From: Candidatus Kapaibacterium sp.
Lineage (GTDB): Bacteria > Bacteroidota > Ignavibacteria > Kapaibacteriales > UBA961
Assembly: GCA_023259575.1 (NCBI GenBank)
Contig: JALRHN010000003.1
Span: forward strand, 1-33,001
DNA length: 33,001 nt
Direction: 5' to 3'
Made by a program: the position numbers and the translations under genes. Positions 15,973 through 24,537 of this stretch are shown piece after piece (position 1 is the first letter of the stretch; every line of letters starts with the position of its first letter). The notes under the pieces are model-generated. The model worked only from the letters and a program-made list of their open reading frames with translations, was not told the DNA's origin and made no database searches.

Positions 15973-16398
15973 CTAATTAACTTTAGAGAGAGAATCTAAC
16001 TTATTATCTAATTTTTTAATTGATTCTTCTAAATTTTTGGTTAAATCTTGATACTGGGTTTTAAGATTGGCATCGTTTTCTTTTGCTTGTTTTTCTAGTT
16101 GTCCTGATAATTCAGATAAACTAGTTTCTACTCCAGATAACTCTTGCTTTAATTGTTGGATTTGTTTTTTATATCCATCAATAATCTGCTTCGTTTGCCC
16201 TTCATATTGTCCTTTAAACTTCATTGTTTGATTATGAAAACTTTGAGCCAAATTCAAAATTTGGGTTTTCATGATAGTAAGCACTTGCTTTGCTGCTGTT
16301 ATATCTGGATTGGATTTAGAATTTTGTTGAGCAAATGTTAAAGTGGAAGTGATGATCGTTACAAATAAGATCAGGATAATTCTACTAATGTTTTTCAT
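15973..16398 (-). CDS. Small secreted coiled-coil protein of unknown function
   Basis: This 141-residue protein is not one I recognise. It has a clear signal peptide (residues 1-23: KNISR, then a hydrophobic core, ending TFA-QQ) and no lipobox cysteine. The mature part is almost wholly helical and Lys/Gln/Glu-rich, with heptad-like hydrophobics from about residue 60 to the end (IIDGYKKQIQQLKQELSG and later KLDNKLDSLSKV), so a periplasmic coiled coil is likely. It could be compared with Skp/OmpH-type chaperones, but I see no family motif. Its ATG overlaps the stop of the EIIA gene in an ATGA, so it is probably translationally coupled to that cytoplasmic protein. Confidence 0.75.
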   Translation of the reverse strand: MKNISRIILILFVTIITSTLTFAQQNSKSNPDITAAKQVLTIMKTQILNLAQSFHNQTMKFKGQYEGQTKQIIDGYKKQIQQLKQELSGVETSLSELSGQLEKQAKENDANLKTQYQDLTKNLEESIKKLDNKLDSLSKVN

Positions 16399-16856
16399 AA
16401 ATCTTCTTCTTCTTTAGTAAAAAATTCAATTATTTGTTCTGGTGTATCTGCTTGTAAAATATTTTCTCTAAAGCTATCACTATTCATTAATCGTGAAATT
16501 CTGCTTAATAATCGTAAATGTGTCCCTACAGTATTTTCCCTACCAATTAACATAAAAACAATCGATACAGGTTCTTGATCTAAAGAGTTGAAATCTATGG
16601 GATGTTTAAGCGTAAGAAAAGCACCAACTGTCTCATTTATATGATTAGTTTTTCCATGAGGAAGAGCAAATCCTTTGCCTATGCCTGTTGACATAATTTT
16701 TTCTCTTTCCATCACAGCTTTACGCGCTTCATCAGGTTTTGCTAATAATCCTGCTTTTTCCAAACAATTAAGCATTGTATCTAGTACTTGCTCTTTGCTT
16801 GTAATTTCTTGTTTTAATAGTATTGCTGATGGTTTAAGAATTTCAGTTATTTTCAT
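16395..16856 (-). CDS. PTS EIIA domain protein (fructose/EIIA-Ntr family)
   Basis: A 153-residue single-domain EIIA of the fructose/mannitol/nitrogen-PTS family. The phosphorylatable histidine is H67 in GFALPHGKT, and the second conserved histidine is H113 in VGTHLRLL. The N-terminus (ILKPSAILLKQEITSKEQVLDTM) is typical for PtsN-like proteins. No EIIB, EIIC, HPr or EI is nearby, so it is more likely a regulatory EIIA-Ntr than part of a sugar transporter; that is inference. In bacteria with rpoN operons ptsN sits near sigma-54 genes, which is not the case here. It overlaps the coiled-coil gene by 4 nt. Confidence 0.88.
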   Translation of the reverse strand: MKITEILKPSAILLKQEITSKEQVLDTMLNCLEKAGLLAKPDEARKAVMEREKIMSTGIGKGFALPHGKTNHINETVGAFLTLKHPIDFNSLDQEPVSIVFMLIGRENTVGTHLRLLSRISRLMNSDSFRENILQADTPEQIIEFFTKEEEDL

Positions 16857-16973
16857 GGCATTATTGGTATTTAAACGTTCTAACTAGCAACAATATCAAT
16901 TATTTAGCCAACATTATATGGGGATATTTATGAAGGCATATGTGAATTTGAATGAAAATATAGGGAATTGATG

Positions 16974-19256
16974 TTAATGAACTACTTTTAATAGACATGA
17001 AGCCGAAGAAATTGGGTTATGGAATCGTACGATATACATACCATTTTCTAAACATGATATGCTATCATTAACTATTGTCATTTCACCTGAATCTGCAAAT
17101 CCATTATAGATTTCTTTTACAAATGCTCCAGTTATGGAATACAATTCAATGGAAATCTTGCCACTCAATGGATTCTTTATAGAAATATGAACAATGTCTG
17201 AAGCAGGAATTGGCAATATATTGATTGAAGCTTGATCTTTAATTATCGTATGATCTGTATTCATTGTTTGTTCAGGTATCATTTTAAACAAGAATACTCC
17301 ATGATCTGGAACGTGAGCAGAAAATGATCCTGAAAAAGTACCTACATTTTTACCTCGCCATACATCTCTAATGATATATCGTTTATTGGGATCAGAAATA
17401 TGCAATTGCTCCCAATTAATTGTTATCGTTTGATGGATGATATCATCTCTATTGAACATCCCAATTGCCAGGACATTACTATCTAATGTTTTTGCCCATA
17501 CTTCTTGCCAAATATCTTTAAAAACTCTATTTCCTTGTTTTCCTAATTTATCTTGATTTATTGATAAAACTTCTTCGTTTTTTAATAGGTTAAGAGAAAA
17601 TGAATCTAATTCATCTACATAACATGATAAAACTAATGGAGAATTTAATAAAGCCCATAAGGATACATGACTATACTGTTCTTGAGGAGATAATTGAGTG
17701 GGCCTTTTATGAATACCTGGAAGAGAATTACCTATTCTTAAAAAATCCATATCGTTCCATCCATTAAATCCAGAGTAGGCTTCTAATCCATTCTGAGTAA
17801 AACCTATTGTATTTGATACACTCCACCAATTATCTTGAATATCAGTTGTAGTTCTCCATGAATTTCCTCCGGCAGATCTAGCCCATTTCCACACATCATT
17901 ATTACCATATTGACAAATATTAAAAAAAATATCACGTGAAGAACATTGCTGTAAATAGTTTGATAATAGTTCAAATGGTCTTTTTGATTCTTTGATAATT
18001 GATGCATTATTTTGTTTCATCAATGTATCATAGATTTGTTGATAATAGCACCAATCATATTTAACAAGATCTGCACCTACAGTGCAAAAAAGTTCTGCAT
18101 CTTGCATTTCATGTCCATAAGATCCTGGCAATCGAACACACGTTAAAGGCCCAGGAGAAGAATATAATCCATATTTAAATCCTAAATTATGTAGAGAATC
18201 TCCAAGCCCTTTTAGATCGGGGAATGTAGGTGATGCTTTAAGACCAGATTTACTCTCTTGAATACTTGTATCTTGCCATCCATCGTCTACCATTATATAA
18301 TTGAATCCATAATCGGCTAAACCAGTGTTTTTAAGAGCTAAAGCTTGACTTAGTATATCTTTTTGATTGAGATATTCCCAATATGTATACCAACTAGACC
18401 AACCTAAAATTGGTGTATAACTAATGATGTCTCCAATAATTATATCAAGTTTCTTTGTTTGCGTTCCATATTGATTTGTTGCTGTAATGAGCAAAGGATA
18501 TATACCAGGTATGGATAATTGACCTGATATTATATTTGATATTGGATCATAAGTAAGCCCTTTAGGTATTGAACTTACACGTATATCAATAGGCTTTACT
18601 CCACTAACAGGAATATAATATAGGATCTGTTTTTGAGGTTTTGCACCATAACTATGAACGCTGTGAATCCTTGGGGAAAGAGGTTCAGGAGGAGTGAGAA
18701 TAATCGCCGAGTCAATGGTCCTTTTATATGGTTTTGGTATTGTGTTTTTATTCATGACAAAATAGGCATCTGCCCAATTTGCATGGTCAGAATAAATATT
18801 ATCATCTCCATTAAACACTAATAGTTCACAGAATTGCATTGAATCTAATAAGATATTGCATTCTTTTGCAGGCATACCTCTTTTCATGATGCCAGAACGC
18901 CACAATACTTTCCCATTTCCTAAAACAATAAATTCTACTGATCCTAAATCAGGAAAAATATAATCATCAATTCCTACATATGCATGAAATCTATGTGCAT
19001 TGTTGTCAATTTGTAATGTGAGTTTACTTCCAGAATGAGTTCCTAATCCTTTGCTATATGTTTTACCTGCAATGCTGATTGTATTTCCGGTTACAGAACA
19101 ATTTTTACATGGAATGCCAAAATCTTGCTTCATATCAGAGATATCAATACGAGTAATGTCTACTGTATCAAATTCTTGTGAACATAGGGAGGTATGAAGA
19201 TATAGTATAGAGAATATGATTGATAAAAATGATTTGATTAATCTTTTGATTCCCAT
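16974..19256 (-). CDS. Secreted GH27 alpha-galactosidase with NPCBM and T9SS sorting domain
   Basis: A 760-residue exported glycosidase. Order: signal peptide (1-26); NPCBM carbohydrate-binding module (about 35-165, with SIAGKTYSKGLGTHSGS and DHANWADAYF); putative Ig-like domain (about 205-275); GH27 barrel from about 281 (GWSSWYTYW, G285) with D401 in VKYDWC as nucleophile and D472 in TDIQDNW as likely acid/base; a C-terminal beta domain; and a type IX secretion sorting domain (about 677-760: ILPIPASD, GAFVKEIY, LENGMYIVRF). Family knowledge predicts hydrolysis of terminal alpha-galactosides; alpha-N-acetylgalactosaminidase is possible. It should cross the outer membrane through the SprA-type system encoded nearby. 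The start ATG lies 19 nt inside the upstream gene and has AAGGA 9 nt before it. Confidence 0.9.
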   Translation of the reverse strand: MGIKRLIKSFLSIIFSILYLHTSLCSQEFDTVDITRIDISDMKQDFGIPCKNCSVTGNTISIAGKTYSKGLGTHSGSKLTLQIDNNAHRFHAYVGIDDYIFPDLGSVEFIVLGNGKVLWRSGIMKRGMPAKECNILLDSMQFCELLVFNGDDNIYSDHANWADAYFVMNKNTIPKPYKRTIDSAIILTPPEPLSPRIHSVHSYGAKPQKQILYYIPVSGVKPIDIRVSSIPKGLTYDPISNIISGQLSIPGIYPLLITATNQYGTQTKKLDIIIGDIISYTPILGWSSWYTYWEYLNQKDILSQALALKNTGLADYGFNYIMVDDGWQDTSIQESKSGLKASPTFPDLKGLGDSLHNLGFKYGLYSSPGPLTCVRLPGSYGHEMQDAELFCTVGADLVKYDWCYYQQIYDTLMKQNNASIIKESKRPFELLSNYLQQCSSRDIFFNICQYGNNDVWKWARSAGGNSWRTTTDIQDNWWSVSNTIGFTQNGLEAYSGFNGWNDMDFLRIGNSLPGIHKRPTQLSPQEQYSHVSLWALLNSPLVLSCYVDELDSFSLNLLKNEEVLSINQDKLGKQGNRVFKDIWQEVWAKTLDSNVLAIGMFNRDDIIHQTITINWEQLHISDPNKRYIIRDVWRGKNVGTFSGSFSAHVPDHGVFLFKMIPEQTMNTDHTIIKDQASINILPIPASDIVHISIKNPLSGKISIELYSITGAFVKEIYNGFADSGEMTIVNDSISCLENGMYIVRFHNPISSASCLLKVVH

Positions 19257-21748
19257 TCACTCCATTCCTTGACATAATTGGAAAATTCTTCAGCTTTGCT
19301 ATTGGTAACATTTTCATCCATAGACTCCACATAAATCATAAATGCTGGTCTTTCTCTATCAGGCAATAACACAATCGTGCAATCTTTTTCTAATATCTTT
19401 ACTCCATCTATCAATGTTCTTTGAAGTCCTTCGCTAAATTCCATAGCTTTTCGCATAACAGTGCCTTTCATATCCCATTTGCAAGGAATTGAAATCTGTT
19501 TTTGTGCATATTTGGGTAATTCTTCATGAAGGGCAGAAAATGTATAACCTGTTAAAGCAAGCATTTCAAGTACTTTGGCCAGACTAAACATTCCGTCTGA
19601 TGCAAATAAATATTCAGGAAAAATAAATCTTCCTCTTGTATCGCCTACAAATAATACATCTTTTTGCAGGGTTGCATCCATCATTGCAGAGTGATTATTT
19701 TTAATTCTTATTACGTGAACATTATATTCTTTTGCAATAGACTCTATTTCAGAGCTTGCCAAAACAGGTACGGCAATTGAATATGGTTCATGATTTTTAT
19801 TCGACTCTAATACTAATTTAGTTACTAATGTTAATAATCGATTAGGCGGATACCAATGTCCATGAGCATCTACAACAGCAATTTTTTCTGCAGAAGCATC
19901 TATTTTTAATCCGAATTCATAATTCAATGCTTTTACTATATCACCAGTTTCTGCAGCTTCTAAATCTGTTCTTATATCAGAAAATCCCTTGATTGTATCC
20001 ATATAGCTATTAAGCGCAACTACATTTGCAGCTAATTTGCCAAGAAGGGTAGGGAATGTTACTGATGCTAAACCATTAGAATAATCCACTAATAATTTAA
20101 AATGATGTTCTTTTATTGCATCTACATTCAAAGCATCAGTAAATCTAGCTGCATAAGCCTCAGAACTTCTTTCAGGAAAAATTATGCTACCAACTTTATC
20201 ATAAGAAACTCTTTTTATATCTTCTCCAAAAAAGAAACGCTCTATTGATTTGGCCTTAGATACAGGCAAATCCCTGCCATCTCCATTAAAAAGAATTATA
20301 TCTGTTGTTTCTGGGTGACGGATAGATCTTCTGACATGGAATCCAGCAACTGCTTTACCATTTCTTAATTCTTGTCTAGCCAATGGAATTGGAGTGATTT
20401 GTAAATCATTTACTGTTATTCCAGTGCTCATTAAGCCTGCTAATAATGCTCTTTGTGTCATTCTTGATACTGCATCTGCATCTCTACTAGCAACTACAGT
20501 AACACCAGCACCTAAAGCATTGCCTATAGATGCTCCTAATTTGGCTGCAAATTCTGGATTGATTTCAAGATTAGATAATCCTGTTATTCGAGAACCTGTA
20601 AATAGTTCTCTTAACCATTTTTCTTCCTGTACAAGAGACCGTGACAATATAGCGCCTTTTTCTACATGCTTTCTTGGCCATAATTTGATATTTGGTAATA
20701 AATTGGCATCATCTCCAATTGAGCAATCTTCTGCAATAAATACATTTTCGCTTATTGTAGCATTGTTACCAATAGTAGTGCCATCACAAATAACAGCATC
20801 AGTTAATGAAGCTCCGTCTCCGATTCTTATATTATTCCATAATACACAGCCAGACATCTCTACATTATTTCCAATTTTTACATTATCTCCGATAGAGCAA
20901 TATTGTATTTTTGAGTAAGCGCCAATGCTAGTATGCTCTCCAATTACAACACTACCTTGAAGTGAAGATGTCGAATCAATATGTGAACCTTGTCCTGTAT
21001 AGGTATTCTGATTAATTGTCCCCTTAATACTTACTTTTGCTTTTCCATGCAAAATATCTTCACATGCAATTTGATATTCATTTAAATTTCCAATATCTCT
21101 CCAATATCCATTAGCAATATAGCCATATAATGGTAGGCCAAGCTTGAGCATCAAAGGGAATAAATCTTTACTAAAATCGAATTCTCTTTGAAACGGAATG
21201 AGATCTACTACATCGGGTTCTAGAATATAAATACCAGTATTTATAGTATCTGAAAATACTTCTCCCCAAGAAGGTTTTTCTAAGAATCGTGTTATTCGAG
21301 ACGATTCATCTGTCATTACAATACCATATTGCAAAGGATTTGCAACGCGAGTAAGTAATATTGTTGCTTTGGCATTCTGTTTTTTATGAAATGCTATTGC
21401 AGCTGTTAAATCAAAATCCGTTAAAACATCACCGCTTATAATAATAAAGGGTTCTTTTAACATCTCCGAAGCATTTCTTACACTGCCTGCAGTTCCATAA
21501 TCAGCGGCAGCTTGTACATAATTCATTGATATGCCAAATTCGCTGCCATCACCAAAATGAGATATAATATATTCCGGATGATAATAGAGTAAGGAAACAA
21601 TATCTGTAATAAGATGATTCTTTAATAAGTGAACTATATGTTCCATCATTGGTACATTCATTAACGGTACCATAGGTTTTGGAATGCTCATAGTTAGTGG
21701 ACGCAACCTTGTTCCAAATCCACCAGCCATTATTACTGCTTTTTTCAT
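19238..21748 (-). CDS. Nucleotidyltransferase (mannose-1-P guanylyltransferase type) fused to a degenerate phosphohexomutase domain
   Basis: An 836-residue fusion. Residues 1-235 are a nucleotide-sugar pyrophosphorylase: AGGFGTRLRPLT (8-19), K24 in PKPM, and the metal-binding D107 in SGDVLTDFD. Residues about 250-355 form a left-handed beta-helix of hexapeptide repeats. Residues about 380-830 follow the phosphomannomutase/phosphoglucomutase fold, but its active-site motifs are altered: the phosphoserine region reads ASRDADAVSRM (S428 roughly at the Ser position), the TASHNP loop is replaced by HVRRSIRHP (471-479), the DGDADR metal loop by VVDAHGHW (near D627), and the GTEP phosphate loop by PDRERPAF (near 797). 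Synthesis of GDP-mannose or a similar NDP-sugar is likely; mutase activity is doubtful. Such fusions are known in several bacterial phyla. Confidence 0.87.
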   Translation of the reverse strand: MKKAVIMAGGFGTRLRPLTMSIPKPMVPLMNVPMMEHIVHLLKNHLITDIVSLLYYHPEYIISHFGDGSEFGISMNYVQAAADYGTAGSVRNASEMLKEPFIIISGDVLTDFDLTAAIAFHKKQNAKATILLTRVANPLQYGIVMTDESSRITRFLEKPSWGEVFSDTINTGIYILEPDVVDLIPFQREFDFSKDLFPLMLKLGLPLYGYIANGYWRDIGNLNEYQIACEDILHGKAKVSIKGTINQNTYTGQGSHIDSTSSLQGSVVIGEHTSIGAYSKIQYCSIGDNVKIGNNVEMSGCVLWNNIRIGDGASLTDAVICDGTTIGNNATISENVFIAEDCSIGDDANLLPNIKLWPRKHVEKGAILSRSLVQEEKWLRELFTGSRITGLSNLEINPEFAAKLGASIGNALGAGVTVVASRDADAVSRMTQRALLAGLMSTGITVNDLQITPIPLARQELRNGKAVAGFHVRRSIRHPETTDIILFNGDGRDLPVSKAKSIERFFFGEDIKRVSYDKVGSIIFPERSSEAYAARFTDALNVDAIKEHHFKLLVDYSNGLASVTFPTLLGKLAANVVALNSYMDTIKGFSDIRTDLEAAETGDIVKALNYEFGLKIDASAEKIAVVDAHGHWYPPNRLLTLVTKLVLESNKNHEPYSIAVPVLASSEIESIAKEYNVHVIRIKNNHSAMMDATLQKDVLFVGDTRGRFIFPEYLFASDGMFSLAKVLEMLALTGYTFSALHEELPKYAQKQISIPCKWDMKGTVMRKAMEFSEGLQRTLIDGVKILEKDCTIVLLPDRERPAFMIYVESMDENVTNSKAEEFSNYVKEWSEWESKD
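19266..19270 (-). promoter_or_regulatory. Shine-Dalgarno of the GH27 gene inside the upstream coding region
   Basis: AAGGA on the minus strand, 9 nt before the GH27 ATG, within the last codons of the nucleotidyltransferase fusion; a GGAG also lies 3 nt before the ATG. It supports the overlapping start at 19256 and coupled translation. Confidence 0.5.
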
Positions 21749-21805
21749 ACCCTTTTTTCTCCAAACACTTCAATCAATTGGTTTGTCTTGTTTAATTCTT
21801 TTAGT

Positions 21806-21834
21806 AAAATATAGATTATTTCTTGTTCTTTCAA
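21806..21834 (-). promoter_or_regulatory. Promoter candidate for the nucleotidyltransferase fusion and GH27 gene
   Basis: The minus strand has TTGAAA (21829-21834) and, 15 nt on, TATATTTT (21806-21813), seven of eight matches to TAnnTTTG with an upstream TTG. It lies 57 nt before the start codon in the divergent 205-nt region shared with accC. Confidence 0.3.
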
Positions 21835-21894
21835 GGAAGTAGACATGTATATAAATAATTTCACATTGATAATAAGCAACAGGCCTTACTTTCT

Positions 21895-21902
21895 TATTTT
21901 TG
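21895..21902 (+). promoter_or_regulatory. Candidate -7 promoter element (TATTTTTG) for accC
   Basis: The plus strand has an exact TAnnTTTG element, identical in sequence to those before rpsT and the ABC exporter. Transcription would start near 21909, giving a leader of about 45 nt. No TTTG is found at the expected -33 position (the nearest TTG is 26 nt upstream), so support is partial. Confidence 0.35.
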
Positions 21903-21938
21903 TGAGATAAAACCGAGATATAAAAATTGATACCAAGC

Positions 21939-21943
21939 AAGGA
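21939..21943 (+). promoter_or_regulatory. Shine-Dalgarno site of accC
   Basis: AAGGA lies 10 nt before the ATG at 21954. It favours this start over the in-frame TTG at 21927, which has no such site. Confidence 0.5.
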
Positions 21944-21953
21944 ATTGAATACG

Positions 21954-23393
21954 ATGTTTTCTAAGATATTAATAGCTAATCGTGGTGAAATTGCTTTAAG
22001 AATTATTGCAACATGTAAAAAGATGAATATTGCAACTGTTGCGGTGTATTCTGTTCCAGATGCCAATGCTTTGCATGTTAAACAAGCCGATGAAGCCATT
22101 GCTATCGGGGGTTTTACTCCTAGAGAAAGTTATTTAGTTATAGATAAAATTATTCAGGCAGCACTTGATACTGGTGCAGATGCTATTCATCCCGGCTATG
22201 GTTTTTTATCTGAAAATGCTGTTTTTGCTCAAGCTGTTGCAGATGCTGGTATCGTTTTTATTGGCCCTTCTCCTAAAGCTATCCATGCCTTAGGAGATAA
22301 AACAGCAGCAAGGGCATTGGCAATTCAATCCAATGTACCGATATCTCCTGGCTCTGATGGCGCTATATCAAATCCAGATGAAGTGATTTCTATTGCCTCA
22401 TCCATTGGATATCCGGTTATTTTGAAATCTGCTGCAGGTGGTGGTGGTAAAGGTATGAGAATGGTAGAAAAAGAGGAAGACTTATTGTCTGCTTTGCATG
22501 GAGCTCAAAGTGAAGCTTTACATTCATTTGGAGATGATAGGGTATTCATAGAAAAATTTATTGTTTCACCTAGGCATATAGAAATTCAAATCTTAGCAGA
22601 TAATCATGGTAAGATTTTATATTTTCCAGAGAGGGAATGTTCTATTCAAAGAAGACATCAAAAAGTTATTGAAGAATCTCCATCTACTGCAATTACTCCT
22701 GAAATTAGGTCAAAAATGGGAGAAGCTGCCGCACGATTAGTAGCTGAATCTGGTTATACTAATGCTGGAACATTAGAATTCTTATTAGATGCTGATGGTA
22801 ATTTCTATTTTATGGAAGTTAATACCCGTTTGCAAGTAGAACATCCTATTACAGAAATGGTTACTCATACAGATTTAGTAGAACATCAAATTAAAATTGC
22901 TGCAGGACTTCCATTAACTTTAGCTCAAGAGGATATTAATCCTATTGGGCATGCCATAGAATGCAGAATTTGTGCTGAGGATGTGTATAATGATTTTTTA
23001 CCAGAAACAGGCATAGCAGATGCCATTATTTTGCCAGAAGGGGAAGGTATTAGGAATGATACTGCTTTATTTGAGGGATTTGAGGTTTCAGTAAATTATG
23101 ATTCTATGATTGCAAAATTAATTTGTTATGGTTCAACCAGAGAAGAAGCAATTGAGAAATCATTGAAAGCACTTGATATATATCAAGTAGCTGGATTAAA
23201 AACCACAATACCTTTCTGTAGATTTACGATAGATAGTGAAGCTTTTAGGACGGGTAAATATTCTACAAAATTTGTGGAATTATTTTGGACTGGAGATATT
23301 CCTCAAGCAATTCATCCTATTTTATTTGCTGCTGCTGCTTTTGCTAAACATCATCATGACAAAAGAAGAACACCCGTTTTTAAGAATGATTAA
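21954..23393 (+). CDS. accC: Biotin carboxylase subunit of acetyl-CoA carboxylase
   Basis: AccC carboxylates biotin on BCCP using ATP and bicarbonate, the first step of fatty-acid synthesis. The 479-residue protein starts MFSKILIANRGEIALRI. It has the ATP-grasp glycine loop KSAAGGGGKGMRM (K158), ERECSIQRRHQK with C229 and K237, and EVNTRLQVEHP with E288, N290 and R292, the same numbering as the E. coli enzyme, which supports the chosen start. About 30 extra residues follow the usual C-terminus. accB is not adjacent, so this may be an acetyl-CoA carboxylase subunit or the biotin carboxylase of another acyl-CoA carboxylase. It is the only plus-strand gene in the window and its TAA overlaps the stop of the converging GT9 gene. 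Confidence 0.93.
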   Translation: MFSKILIANRGEIALRIIATCKKMNIATVAVYSVPDANALHVKQADEAIAIGGFTPRESYLVIDKIIQAALDTGADAIHPGYGFLSENAVFAQAVADAGIVFIGPSPKAIHALGDKTAARALAIQSNVPISPGSDGAISNPDEVISIASSIGYPVILKSAAGGGGKGMRMVEKEEDLLSALHGAQSEALHSFGDDRVFIEKFIVSPRHIEIQILADNHGKILYFPERECSIQRRHQKVIEESPSTAITPEIRSKMGEAAARLVAESGYTNAGTLEFLLDADGNFYFMEVNTRLQVEHPITEMVTHTDLVEHQIKIAAGLPLTLAQEDINPIGHAIECRICAEDVYNDFLPETGIADAIILPEGEGIRNDTALFEGFEVSVNYDSMIAKLICYGSTREEAIEKSLKALDIYQVAGLKTTIPFCRFTIDSEAFRTGKYSTKFVELFWTGDIPQAIHPILFAAAAFAKHHHDKRRTPVFKND

Positions 23394-24514
23394 ACGTAAT
23401 TATCTGATGTTTGCCATTCAACTTTAGGATATATATTACAAAAAGCAGTAAAGATTTGATCTGCTGTTAATGAATTAACAGAATTATCTTCAGTATATGC
23501 TATTTCATGGAGGGTTTTATAAGGCGTCCAAAGGGCAGTATGCGAATTATCATTTAAAAATAAGCCTAAGGTAGGGGTTTTCCATGCAGCAGCAAGATGA
23601 ATAGCTGATGTATCAGGAGAAATAATCATCGAAGCGGATTTTAATCTTGCTGCATATTGATGAAAAGATTGACTAAATGGGGCGATTATAATAGTACAAG
23701 CTTGCTTGATTTCTTGCAAGATTGTAGCATGTTTTTGCTCTCCAAAAACAATAATTTTTATATTCTTATCTTTGATATGATCTTGTATTTTTTTTATCAT
23801 GGGAATAGCTAATTCAGGCATAATTGTTCTTGCTTGAACACTTCCAGCTATGTTTATTGCTATGATTGATGCACCATCAGTTAATGAATACATCTCTATT
23901 TTTGCTTCTATAATGTCTTTATCACTATGAGTATATTCTAAGTCCAGATTACATGTGCTTGGATTAATCTTTAAGGAAAGAAGAATTTGTGCGGTTCTTT
24001 CTACGATATGAACAGTATTTCTATCTTTAGCAATTACGCAATGAGAATATATATGAGCATTTTGCTTATAAATACCAATTGAATGCTTTGCCTTTGCCAG
24101 CTTAACTAAATATCCAGAGGTTGTACTAGGATTATCCAAAGGATCTATAACAAGATCATAGGATTGTTTGGGGAGTTCAATAAGTAGAGAAAGTATAGAC
24201 TTTAATGATTTGTCATAAACATAAACAGAATTTACATATCGTTGAAATTGAGTCAAGATAGAAAGATTTGCTTTTCCAACAACAATATCTATGATTGCAT
24301 TAGGGTAAGTATTTCTAATAACTCTTAAACTTGGAAGAGTTATAAGCATATCACCAATTCGATCTGGCCTAATGATAAGGATGCGAGGGTTTAGAGGTAA
24401 AATAGGTGCATCAATAATATCATTAATCATTATGCCAGAAAAATGTTCTTTTGGCTTAATAAGTAGTTTGCGAATATATAATTCTACTGATTTCAAAGCA
24501 CCTGAACTTGCCAT
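23390..24514 (-). CDS. Glycosyltransferase family 9 protein (heptosyltransferase-like)
   Basis: A 374-residue GT-B glycosyltransferase of family 9, the group of WaaC/WaaF/WaaQ heptosyltransferases for the LPS core. The N-terminal Rossmann domain begins with ILIIRPDRIGDMLITLPSLRVIR (about 45-67), and the C-terminal donor-binding domain has SPDTSAIHLAAAWKTPTLGLF with D301 and H306. An N-terminal extension of about 40 residues precedes the fold. The donor sugar cannot be read from sequence. It follows sprA by 23 nt on the same strand. Its stop codon shares bases with that of accC on the other strand. Confidence 0.88.
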   Translation of the reverse strand: MASSGALKSVELYIRKLLIKPKEHFSGIMINDIIDAPILPLNPRILIIRPDRIGDMLITLPSLRVIRNTYPNAIIDIVVGKANLSILTQFQRYVNSVYVYDKSLKSILSLLIELPKQSYDLVIDPLDNPSTTSGYLVKLAKAKHSIGIYKQNAHIYSHCVIAKDRNTVHIVERTAQILLSLKINPSTCNLDLEYTHSDKDIIEAKIEMYSLTDGASIIAINIAGSVQARTIMPELAIPMIKKIQDHIKDKNIKIIVFGEQKHATILQEIKQACTIIIAPFSQSFHQYAARLKSASMIISPDTSAIHLAAAWKTPTLGLFLNDNSHTALWTPYKTLHEIAYTEDNSVNSLTADQIFTAFCNIYPKVEWQTSDNYV

Positions 24515-24537
24515 TTTCAGAATTCCAGAATAAACAA

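Noticed and set aside
21770..22099. Minus-strand frame of 109 codons opposite accC
   Set aside because: It runs across the promoter region and the first part of accC, and its translation resembles no protein; accC clearly owns this DNA.
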